From Antedon mediterranea (Eukaryota; Echinodermata; Crinoidea; Comatulida; Antedonidae): a stretch of DNA of 64,000 bases. The DNA lies in contig NC_092677.1 in assembly GCF_964355755.1 (NCBI RefSeq), positions 12,360,601-12,424,600 of the forward strand. Reading direction: 5' to 3'. Positions 22,801-31,879 of the stretch are shown one piece after another. Position 1 is the stretch's first letter. Each line of letters begins with the position of its first letter. The position numbers and the translations under genes are program-made. Under the pieces are notes generated by a model. That model was not told where the DNA came from. It was given only the letters and a program-made list of their open reading frames with translations, and did no database searches.

Positions 22801-24642
22801 ACCCAATATCATAAGGATAGGAAATTAAGAATAGTATAACTTGACTATGGATACAAACACTGACATATCTAAATAGTCAGGTGCCTTCTTCCACATCAGT
22901 CAATGTCCTTACTTTTATGCACTTGTTAATTGTATGACTCAATATACGACCGTCACTTTACCACCCACCATATCATAAACAATGCGTGAAAATGGGTCTG
23001 TCATTGTCACCTAAGGGCAAGTCACTTTTTTGACATACATCTTTCAGTTTTGCATCTGAAATCAAAAATTAAAAGTGTGTAATATAGCAGATCTATAAAA
23101 TATAATTTACAAACATTTCTTTCTATTTAGATTTTAACCAGACAGACTTACTAGAGAAATACTTCAAAGATTACACAGTTCAATCACTGTCAGTCCAGCA
23201 TGAAACAACATCCCTCAAGAATCTTCAAGTGCCTGTTATATCATCAGATTCTCTTTGTATGCACCCATTGCATGCTGCCGCCACAGATAAAGACACATGG
23301 ATTTATAATGCTACTGAAATTCATGAATGGATCGGAGCCATTGCCTGTAAATGTCAATGGTAGGTGCCAGCAACCGATGAGCCCAGTCATGTAAACCAAT
23401 CTCTTCATCTCATCAAAACAATACACACAAAAAAATGTAAAGATGAAAGGGACTTCCAGGAAACCCCAAGGAAATTGTGATAGGAGGCCCACTAAAAGCT
23501 AGTTACATTATCATAATAAATAAATTTAAAAAAATTTAAAAGCATGTATAGATGAATAGACCATTATAGGATCAACGGGAGACGTGCATTGTTAAAGAAT
23601 ATCATTGCCAGGTCAGGTTCAAAACAGAAAGGTTAAAACACTCTCACTTGAACTGATAAGGGCTAGTGTTGCCCGAAAGCTCTGCTATTTTTTCTGGCTG
23701 TTTACTTCATCATTTTGATTTAGCTTTTTGCTTATTTTATTTTGTATCTCCATTGAGATCCAGCCACTAATACCCACAGCATTGTAATTTTTTCAGTAAT
23801 TTGGCAATTACACTGAGGCTGCTCATGCTCTGGGGCCCTTTAAGCTCCAGGTCCCTTGGGTTTAGCCATAGCTGTTATGCCACTCTCTAGGACTAATGTA
23901 AATTATGCATTATTTTCAAGTAATTTTCCAGCTATGTAAAATATTTTTTTATTATAATTGTTAGATAAATAAAAGTAACCTGGTTTGTTTCTAGTTCTGG
24001 TGAAGCAGATAGTTTTTTAAACACATACCACCATCCTGAGCCTAGCCGCCATGTCCCATCCACAATCTGTGCACGTTGGAAGGGGTTTATAGCATCAAAA
24101 TCAGTCAGCACGATGCTCAAGTCTCTCAGGTAAGTTACGATAACAGTTTAAAGTGGAGTTGTGGCTTGGCTACCAATCCAAGGGTTCTGGGTTCAAGTCC
24201 TGACAGTGTCAGGATTTTTTCTAATAAAAATCCATAACAACTCCCAATGACTTGTAATAAGACTTTGTTTATGTAGAGCATCTTGTGTATATGTTGGTCT
24301 TGTGAACAGGATTGCCACCTTTAAGATAGTGAATAAATTCGCTTATAGTTATCCTTGGCAATTTGCCTAAATATATATATAAATAAATAAATTTGATGTT
24401 ATTTTATTGTCTTATGTTAAAATAATAACTCTTTGTTCATCCACAGATCACTATTTGTCACAAACACAGATATTCCTTGGATAGCAATGTCTGTGCACGG
24501 TTTTATGGACTCTCCAGTGTCATGGAAAACCAGAGAACATGGCTTCCATAAGTTTGGTGATAATTTGTACACATATGTGGTATTTCCTGATGACCGGTAT
24601 ATACTATATACAGCCATTGGCACGAATGATGTTTGCCCTTGA
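19812..24642 (+). CDS. RPP40: RNase P / RNase MRP protein subunit p40
   Basis: RPP40 is a protein subunit of nuclear RNase P (tRNA 5' maturation) and RNase MRP (pre-rRNA cleavage). Eight exons join in phase: 19812-19919, 20707-20851, 21065-21133, 21399-21497, 22378-22503, 23131-23359, 23995-24129 and 24447-24642, giving 368 residues (human 363). Hallmarks kept relative to the human protein include SRHEQIISDHYFNY near the N-terminus, YNTKIDTDNVASVLPTGKL across exons 3-4, EIHEWIGAIAC in exon 6, the TYHHPEPS stretch in exon 7, and VHGFMDSPVSW, EHGFHKFGDNLY and the terminal GTNDVCP in exon 8. Introns 4 and 5 and the 3' side are loaded with MITEs and a SINE. The start ATG is the one that gives the conserved N-terminal block; none lies in frame immediately upstream. 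I see no disabling lesion. Confidence 0.95.
20398..20555 (+). repeat. retroposon 3' end with (AAATC)n tail
   Basis: A short hairpin AAGTCCGTAGAGGACTT precedes TTATGAGTTATCCTTGGCAT and a body ending GATGCCAAAATAAATCAAAT, then AATC repeats. This looks like the 3' terminus of a CR1/L2-type LINE or a SINE that shares its tail. It lies in RPP40 intron 1. Confidence 0.5.
21528..21686. mobile_element. palindromic MITE copy in RPP40 intron 4
   Basis: The left arm TCTACACTATCAAACTTTAT with GTGTCAAAAAAATGTGATG is mirrored by CATCATATTTTTTTGACACA and AAAGTTTGATAGTGTAGAC, with two modules inside. The arms are almost perfectly complementary, so this is a young copy. Confidence 0.9.
21694..22071. mobile_element. 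pogo/Tigger-like MITE in RPP40 intron 4
   Basis: The left end CAGTAGAACCTTCATTTTAC and right end AGGTTCTACTG form inverted termini, with TA immediately outside each (21692-21693 and 22072-22073). Internal inverted blocks (GGCGTACGTAAAAG, AAGCGTACGTAAAATCC) continue the symmetry. CAGT-type ends with a TA duplication fit Tigger/pogo elements. A sister copy lies at 36963-37394. Confidence 0.75.
23651..23806 (+). repeat. dispersed repeat with hammerhead-like motif, copy 1
   Basis: CTGATAAGGGCTAGTGTTGC followed by CCGAAAGCTCTGCT, then TTTCTGGCTGTTTACTTCAT through CCACAGCATTGTAATTTTTT. Copy 2 at 54974-55130 is about 90% identical by eye. Both look like retroelement terminal sequence; Penelope-like elements are a candidate source. 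It lies in RPP40 intron 6. Confidence 0.7.
24155..24312 (+). repeat. tRNA-derived SINE, plus-strand copy
   Basis: AGTTGTGGCTTGGCTACCAA, B box GGTTCAAGTCC, then GTGTCAGGATTTTTTCTAA, ACTTGTAATAAGACTTTG and GGTCTTGTGAACAGG. Same family as 8287-8500 (minus). It lies in RPP40 intron 7. Confidence 0.75.
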
Positions 24643-24693
24643 GATAAGTAGCCTAGAAACATCAAAGATGCTGATGCAAGATGGCAACCATAA

Positions 24694-25010
24694 AGCTCTG
24701 TCTACTCTATCAAACTTTATGTGTCAAAAAAATGTTAGGTGCCCACATGGATATGATGTCATACCACTACCATATTTGGGCACATTACTTTTTTTTGTCA
24801 AAATAGTTTGATACAGTCAACTCTCCCAATACCGGACACCTTTGGGCCGGCCAAATAAGTCTGGTTTTCCGGAAAGTCTGGTATTCGGAATGTGTTTTTA
24901 ATGGTAAAAATAAATTTGGGACCTTTTGGTCCTCAAAAAAAGTCTGGTATTGGGAGAGTTTCTGGTTTTCAGAGAGTCCGGTATTGGGAGAGTTGACTGT
25001 AGTGGTTTTT
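24694..25010. mobile_element. palindromic MITE interrupted by another MITE
   Basis: The left part (CTCTGTCTACTCTATCAAAC, modules, TTTTTTTGTC, AGTTTGATA) stops exactly at a TA. The pogo-like element 24814-24999 follows, then TAGTG resumes the expected AGTTTGATAGTG. The distal end is diverged. Confidence 0.75.
24814..24999. mobile_element. pogo/Tigger-like MITE, 186 bp, nested
   Basis: Termini CAGTCAACTCTCCCAATACC and GGTATTGGGAGAGTTGACTG are perfect inverted repeats for at least 20 bp. TA duplications lie at 24812-24813 and 25000-25001. Internal copies of GTCTGGTATT.GG make the whole element partly palindromic. It holds an AATAAA that could serve RPP40 polyadenylation. Confidence 0.85.
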
Positions 25011-25339
25011 TGTGGATGGAGAGAGCTGAGAAGAAATGACACAACAATACAAGGCAAAAAACTGTTGCTGGCAGTGACAAGATTTTAAAATAATGTACTG
25101 TTATTTACACTTTTTAAAAGCCTTCAACCCTACACTCAATTTGGAGTGCCGATTAGTCATCGTTTGGACCCAGAATCCACCAAAACTGTATCGAGGAATA
25201 ACACCCCAATTGTGCACAATGAGTTAGCATAACCAAAGTTGGTCCTCGCAAATTAAAAGCTCTAGGGCCAGGATGTAATAATGTACACAATAACATTAAG
25301 TTGCCAATAAAGAGTATTTTTTTTTTTAATATGAAGGCT

Positions 25340-25420
25340 GTTGTCTTCTACACTGTATGTGACAAAAAATTATATATGGACAACATGTCATGTCACTCCC
25401 ATATTTGGGCACAAATAACC
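25340..25420. mobile_element. degenerate palindromic MITE remnant
   Basis: CTACACTGTATGTGACAAAA, ATATGGACA, GTCATGTCACTCCCATATTT and GGGCACA retain the order of the family core without intact ends. Confidence 0.45.
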
Positions 25421-25539
25421 AAATTAAACAAAAATGGAAGCTGCGTTTGCACTGTACATTCGTCCTTCAGTGATTAGGTACAGGAAGTGAGGATAATCGG
25501 CCAGAAACTACTCATTTCTGTCAAAGACTTGTTTTACAG

Positions 25540-25806
25540 TACACAACAGTTGTATATTTTTATGGCCTGGTTCACAATTACCAGAACATTACAGGTGGAG
25601 GTGCAGACAATACAGTAGTGCTTTTTTGGGGCCCTGATGTTATTAAGTGTGGACGGAATACACATTCCAGTCAATTTAGTCTCCTTCGTCCAAGTATATT
25701 GAAAAAAATTCAATGGATTCCAAGTGATAAGCAACGTCGTCGTCCGAAATGTAGTTGGCATGTTGTGGAAAATATAAAAACTGCAAAGTTTAACCTTTAT
25801 GCATAA
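25540..25806 (+). CDS. possible 3'-terminal exon, unrecognised
   Basis: A good acceptor (CTTGTTTTACAG) opens a phase-0 frame of 88 residues ending in TAA. It begins YTTVVYFYGLVHNYQN and contains GGGADNTVVLFWGPD and KQRRRPKCSWHVVEN. The composition is protein-like and not repeat-like. I find no matching upstream exon: RPP40 already ends at 24642 with its conserved C-terminus. It may be the last exon of an alternative RPP40 transcript, a decayed gene or a transposon fragment. It lies tail to tail with the ADP/ATP translocase 3' UTR. Confidence 0.3.
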   Translation, partial: YTTVVYFYGLVHNYQNITGGGADNTVVLFWGPDVIKCGRNTHSSQFSLLRPSILKKIQWIPSDKQRRRPKCSWHVVENIKTAKFNLYA

Positions 25807-25933
25807 TATTTATTCCATTGATTTAACCAGTACTCTCTGTGTGAACGTTCAAGTAAAAAATCTGTAATTATTAGTATACAGAAGATGTCCATACATATTC
25901 AAAATACAGAAATAAATATTACTATTCTGGACT

Positions 25934-25943
25934 ATTTATTTTT
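25934..25943 (-). terminator. polyadenylation signals, ADP/ATP translocase
   Basis: Minus-strand AATAAA motifs (TTTATT on the plus strand within CTATTTATTTTTATTTATTT, about 25932-25951) lie about 310 bp beyond the translocase stop. The size suits a short 3' UTR. Confidence 0.4.
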
Positions 25944-26256
25944 ATTTATTTAATACAGTAACAAGATTAATTTCAGAAACATTTCAGTTATTACATGATG
26001 GTTCTCCCAAACAAACATTTGTAATTACTAAGAAAGTGAACAAATTTACTGCAAACATAATTTATGCACATCACTCATTGGGTTCAAAATCCAGTCGATG
26101 GGAGAGATCTTTCAAAATTGTTCGATATTTTATCAATTTTGAAAGATCTAGTGTGATAGAGGTTTTAAATTTTACATGAAGTGATACACTCCTATATTAC
26201 GAATTTCAATATTTGAATAATTCCTATGCAAATTATGCACATCATATACAAGGTGC

Positions 26257-27731
26257 CTAAACTATAAGAGCTTTAATTTCATCGTAAAGAACTAATACAA
26301 GTGCTCCTCCGGTACCACGGAGAACATTAGATAGAGCACCCTTGAAGAAAGCTTTGCCACCTTCTTGTTGAGCAATCTTCCTCCAGCAATCGATGGTGTT
26401 CTTGTACATGACATCCTTGCGACCAGACTGCATCATCATACGACGTCTGACGGTGTCGAATGGATACGAGATAATACCTGAAGCTGTGGTGACGCACTGT
26501 GCTACCATCCATGAGAAGAAGATGTTAAGCTTGTACGGGATCATGCCTTTAGCCGTGTCGTAGAACCCGAAGTATGCTGCACGGTAGATAATGATACCTT
26601 GTACAGACACGGAGAAACCTCTGTAAAGACCGAGGTACCCATCAGACTTGTATATAGATGCAAGACAGTTGCCTAGACCAGTGAATTCACGGCTTGCGCC
26701 TTTCCCGACATCGGCAGCTAAACGTGTACGGGCGAAATCAAGAGGGTACACGAAGCACAGCGATGTTGCACCAGCAGCACCACCAGACGCTAAATTACCA
26801 ACAAAGAACCTGAAAAATTGTGTTTTCTTGTCCACATTATTGAGGAAAATCTGCTTGTATTTGTCTTTGAAGGCGAAATTAAGAGCTTGTGTTGGGAAGT
26901 ATCTGATGACGTTGGCCAAGTTACCCCTCCATAATGAGAAAAAGCCTTGCTCTTTAGTAACACGTGAAAAACAATCGACGATGCCTTTGTATTGTTGGTC
27001 AGCGGTAATCTGCTTGGAGGCTGCCTGAACCTGAAATAAACAAATAAAACACGGTTATAAAATCTGAAGATTAGACTAAAACTTGTTGGTTGTCAAAGTA
27101 GCGCAAGTATTACCATAATAATACTGGCTGGTTAATCTGTCCATTAAAAAACCGATTGGATTTGTTGTAGGCCTGGAACACCCCGCCTAAACTTACCCAA
27201 CTAAACTAAATAGTATGTATGGTAGTAATACGACTAATAGGAAATGAAGGGAATGGGTATAGGCTTAGTTAGCCTAATAATAATACTTTAATATGCCTAT
27301 TTAAGTAGTACTACTAGTAGAAATGAATGAATCTTAAATTTAAGTTTTGATAATACTAATAGAATTATACACATATTTCATACTTATTCAATCATAGTGG
27401 AATGTAAATTTGACTGTTTAATATGTCTATAACCTCGGTTAATATTGCTAGTTTACTTTGTTAGATTTAAGCACGAACTCACTACCGGCCTTCCCACAAT
27501 GCATCAGTCAACCATTAATCCATACATGCTGACCGGATCGGTGCCGGTTTGTAGAATTTTACATCGGTTTTTACTAGTTAAAAAAAATTGATAATTCAAC
27601 CAAATTACCTGAAGAAGCAACTTTACTCTTTCAATTGGGGCTACAGCTGTTTTTGAGATAGCAGCGGCTATACCACCGGCTGCAAGATCTTTTGCAAAGG
27701 AGACGGCTTGTTCTTGTGCTGTTTTCGGCAT
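26257..27731 (-). CDS. mitochondrial ADP/ATP translocase (SLC25 carrier)
   Basis: This protein exchanges matrix ATP for cytosolic ADP across the inner mitochondrial membrane. Two exons, 27731-27609 and 27030-26257, join at phase 0 ([11 protein letters not shown]) and give 298 residues, the standard ANT length. The ANT-specific hexapeptide RRRMMM follows SYPFDTV in repeat 3. The three carrier signatures Px[DE]xx[KR] are PIERVK (residues 32-37), PLDFAR and PFDTVR, one per repeat. [18 protein letters not shown] and FKDKYKQ are almost invariant in animal ANTs. The 578-bp intron sits after the first carrier signature. The ATG gives the typical short matrix-side leader [16 protein letters not shown], with no cleavable presequence expected. 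It corresponds to vertebrate SLC25A4/5/6, and a single symbol cannot be assigned. Confidence 0.97.
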
Positions 27732-27769
27732 TTTGACTGTCTTGCGAAAGAGGCTGAGTGAATGCAGAC

Positions 27770-27804
27770 TGACGTCACATCCAACATGGTTGGTAGTTTT
27801 TATA
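27770..27804 (-). promoter_or_regulatory. ADP/ATP translocase core promoter: TATA box and CRE
   Basis: On the minus strand TATAAAAA (27804-27797) lies about 70 bp upstream of the start codon. A perfect cAMP-response palindrome TGACGTCA (27777-27770) follows at the expected start-site distance. The leader would be about 40 nt. The motif match is exact; the use of either element is inferred. Confidence 0.5.
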
Positions 27805-28163
27805 ACACTCTAGTTTATTCTTACGCGCTAAATAAAATAATTCTCTTAATATTACGGCGTTGCGTTATGATCTTATATCTACTACTACACTTATAAATGT
27901 ATTATTTATTTAATTATTGGAATGATATTAAAACGATATAAAGATTTTTTTAATAATAAGCAATTTAATTTCTGTGCGCATAATTTTATGTGGACTTTTT
28001 ACTTTTGTATACCGCCCCCATTATTCGTCATTTCCCTTTCCGTGTGACGTATATTTTACGCATACTTGGTGGTCATAGGAATTTCATATAGTTACACCAC
28101 CACCATGCACACTTACTATAGGTCCAATGAATAGCAAACTTTGAAACTTGTATGTAAACTTAA

Positions 28164-28687
28164 AGATGTATTGTCCCTTTGACTAATTCCAACAAAATTT
28201 TAAAATAAATTTTCGAAAAAAAGTGGGTCATTTTGAAGTATCATAATAGTTATTAACTTTTACCAAAAATTAGTCGAAAAAAAAATAATTTAACTGAAAT
28301 ACAGACATTTTTTGTTCAAAAAATAACTTTGACTTCCATTCAAAGTTTTCGATCAAAACATATCTCATAATGCAACGCACTTGTTTGGCTACTCTGTATG
28401 CTATATCATAAAACTTCCTCGCGATCTGTCTTAAAACACCTTCTCAACCGTGACGAGTTGTAAACAATTCTAATTAGCATCATACATAATGCATACTCGT
28501 GGTTTGAAATGTTTGTTTACTTTTGCTTACGACGATTTTCCAGACGAAATGTAATCAAATTAATTTACCTTTTAATTACGTAAACTTGTTGTTTTTGGCT
28601 CGAATTTTCGACTTAAAGTGAATAACTTTAATATTACTTTGATAATATTTTGACCTTCATTTTTTGTGTTTCAAGAGACATACATCT
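28164..28687. mobile_element. TTAA-flanked MITE, 524 bp, copy 1
   Basis: The ends AGATGTATTGTCCCTTTGA and TCAAGAGACATACATCT are inverted repeats with TTAA outside both (28160-28163 and 28688-28691). A TTAA duplication points to the piggyBac or Kolobok superfamilies. No coding frame is present. The second copy at about 44980-45506 aligns over essentially its whole length. Confidence 0.75.
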
Positions 28688-29539
28688 TTAATATACAGGT
28701 TTTTTTTTTTCACTTTCCAGTTCAGCCTAAAAACGATGTTTTATCGTATTGATTTACAATGTTTGTTTATGCCAGTAGCGCATAGGCCTACAATTAAAAA
28801 GTCGCATAATAAAGAAATTTAATTCGTAGATCCTAGTGCTAGTTAGGCCTATATACTATATATTAGAATAGTGTGTGTATGACATTGCTTTCATTTATTC
28901 TTTATTTCGTATTCAAATGTGCATTACAGATACAAAGCTCTTTCACTAATATACATAATTACATAAGTAAAACAATATGCAATAATAGTAAAAAAAACAT
29001 GGACCACAAACTGGTAATACGTGTACATAAATCGCTCAAAGTAAAAATCTCCAGTTTGCATTTAAAAAGGCATTTCATAAATGCACATAATCATGATAAT
29101 TATTATTAAAGTGGTTGACTCTTTTTTTATATATTTTGTGGCACCACCACCTTATTCATTCAATGTTTCATTACATAATTTCTAAACATTTTCTAATTTT
29201 TTTCATTATTTTCTGTTTTTCAATAGTATCATACCATTAAAACAAAGTATTTACTTCTTACCATTCTTTTTTTTTTTTTTGTGGTGGACTCTTAGTGAGA
29301 AACCATAAATAGATTTCTGATTTTTTCTTTGAAATAACAATTAGCTTCCAATTAATGAAATATTTCATATGACAGTCAAGGAGGTTAAGTGGGGCAAAAT
29401 TAACCATAGAATAATAGAGAAGTTTAATATCTCTATTCTATGAGATACACGTCTTTTTCCACATCTTAACGTACCAACCGGGGACCATGTACCACACCAT
29501 ACACTTGTTTTTACCTCTTTGGCTTCCCATATTATAGGT

Positions 29540-29545
29540 CACGTG
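29540..29545. promoter_or_regulatory. E-box CACGTG upstream of the M20 peptidase gene
   Basis: A palindromic CACGTG lies about 60 bp before the start codon, in a region lacking a clear TATA box. It is a candidate bHLH site only; the motif is short enough to occur by chance. Confidence 0.25.
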
Positions 29546-29602
29546 CACTTTAAAATGTCAAAATCGGCATGTGTTGTGTTTGGAATTTCCTAATCATACG
29601 TG

Positions 29603-31331
29603 ATGGAAATTATCGTCGAAAAAATGGAGGAATTGCGACAAATTTCCAAAGAAATTTGGAAAAATCCTGAGCTAGGATACGAAGAAAAATATGCTCATAA
29701 AATAATAACTGACTTTTTAAAGAACAATGGTTTTCACGTAGAAGAAAGCTATTTACATCCGACAGGCTTCCGAGCAAGCTTCGGTACCACCAGCACTAAC
29801 CACCGCGAGAGCGGAGGCGGGGATAAGGGGTCTTCGCACGCCTGTGTGATGGTTGAATACGATGCCCTTCCAGAAATTGGTCATGCCTCCGGTAGAAATC
29901 TTGTTACAGAAACCGGTTTAGCTGCAGCGATCGTGATTAAGAGTTCAATCGAAAGGGGAGAAACAAAGGGAAAGGTAAGGCCTTAATAATTATAATTCAT
30001 TATTTTAAATTATAATTATTAATAATATTAATAATAATTTAAATATTGATTAAATATTTTATCAAAACCTATTATTTATTAAATAAGGCTTAGTAATCAC
30101 TTCACTTGGTTGGAGTACCCAGTCTTTATTCATTTCTCATTGATATACAAATTAATAAATTTAGATTTAAATGATAAATAAATAATGATGTATATAAAAT
30201 CTGAATAATACTTAACTTACAAATACAGGTATCTGTGTTAGGATGTCCCGGTCATGAGGGAAATGGTGGAAAGGTCGACGCCATAAAAAAGAAATTCTTT
30301 GAAGATATAGACTTTGCTGTTAGTGCGCAACCCTACACTTCGGATATAAGCACCCCGTTGATGCTTACAATTATGCGATTGTGTGTGACGTATAAAGGCA
30401 AACAGGCCCACGCTTCAGCTCATCCGTGGGAAGGTCGTAACGCTTTAGATGCTGCAGTCTTGTGTTACAACAACATCTCGGTGTTAAGACAGCAACTAAA
30501 ACCACTTATGCAGATTCATGGTAAATTTATTTCTCAGTCGAGCAAGGTTGAAATTGTGGCTTGTGTTACATTTTATTATTTCTTTTTTATTTAGTATCAA
30601 AGAAAGCAAGTCATGCCAACATTCTTAAAAGAAGTAATGGCATGTTATACTTAAGTTTTGCTTCCATTAACTGAATTCTGGGTTCAAATCCTATTTAAAC
30701 TAAAATTGATTTTACCATAGTGTTACATTATTACCTGTAGTTCGGTGATAATCTTTGTTTATATTCTTAAATTATATTTGCAGGCATAATAACAAAAGGT
30801 GGAGTAAAGCCTAACATCATACCAGGAGAGACTGAAATGGAGTTTTATTTACGTGCTAAAGATCATGTGGATATGGCCGTTTTACAACAGCGTGCCAATG
30901 GCGCTTTTGTGGCTGCGGCAAAAGCCACTGGATGTGAAATTGAGTTTAACTTTCAAGAAAAGCCATACTCAAACCTTACCTCAAACCCAACACTTGCTAA
31001 ACTATATGAGAAAAATGCAGAGAAATATGGAATTTCGTTTACGCGCAACTGCGAAGAGCTTCAGATTCCTGTTGGATCTACGGACGTAGGAAACGTATCA
31101 CATGTTATACCGACAATACTTCCGACTTTCAGTATTGGTACATCTGCTAGGAATCATACAGAGGCATTCGCAGAAGCTGCTGGCTCTGATGCGGCACACG
31201 AGTGCGCTTTGAATGTAGGAAAAGCATTAGCAGCAACAGCCATCGATGTCATGTCCGACAAAAATCTGCAGATGCAAATAAAAGAAGATTTTACAAGTGT
31301 TAATTCTGCTTCCATGACAGCTTGGCATTGA
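29603..31331 (+). CDS. PM20D2: PM20D2-like M20 peptidase with altered metal site
   Basis: Related to PM20D2, a cytosolic dipeptidase of the M20 family that clears beta-alanyl-lysine and similar side-product dipeptides. Exons 29603-29974, 30229-30520 and 30784-31331 give 403 residues in phase (human 436). Diagnostic blocks are kept: YDALPEIGH (86-94), HASAHPWEGRNALDAAV, GGVKPNIIP, the GSTDVGNVS stretch (319-327) and NHTEAF (345-350). Metal-site positions are not. The family ACGHN reads ASGRN (S96, R98), the family PAEE reads PGHE (H133, E134), the MAHP histidine is Q158, and the IHP histidine is L334. Only E134, H346 and D87 remain of the usual set. The frame and splice sites are intact, so this looks like an expressed pseudo-enzyme or a diverged paralogue, not a dead pseudogene. 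The start is ATG 29603; the GTG just before it is ignored. Confidence 0.9.
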
Positions 31332-31435
31332 TAACACTTGCAGAAGGAAGGAACCATATTATTTTTTATTGAGCCATAATAGTATCATGATTTTCCTATC
31401 GAAATGTCATTTTAGGTATTCAAATATCCTGTGGA

Positions 31436-31441
31436 AATAAA
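31436..31441 (+). terminator. polyadenylation signal AATAAA, M20 peptidase gene
   Basis: AATAAA lies about 105 bp after the PM20D2-like stop codon, the first canonical signal downstream. Confidence 0.55.
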
Positions 31442-31879
31442 CTAAACTGAAATACAGTACTAAATAAGTACTAAATCACAAATGCTATTCCTTTATCAAG
31501 ATTAATGAGAAAAATCTCTATTTTTTCACATAGTTTATGTGAAGAGAAACTAAATATGGGTTAGGTTACCATGTGTTTAGGTAACAAATTTATTTGATTT
31601 AAATGAATATTGCAGTGAGGTTTGTGTGCTCAATCAATATTCAAATAATTTTATTTTAATCGAAATATTATTCAACATTGTAACCTCTGTATAATTAACT
31701 GTGCAATTGTAAGTTACAATAAAAGTACTACATTGACATTTACCTTTTTTTTTAAATCCAGATTAGCAAAAATGACAATACTGTAATAATTTATAAATGA
31801 TGTGTATATAGTTGACAGAAACCTGAATAAATAAATCATTTTATCAAAGTTTATTCTTTTTTGGGTATCTTGTCTCTCT

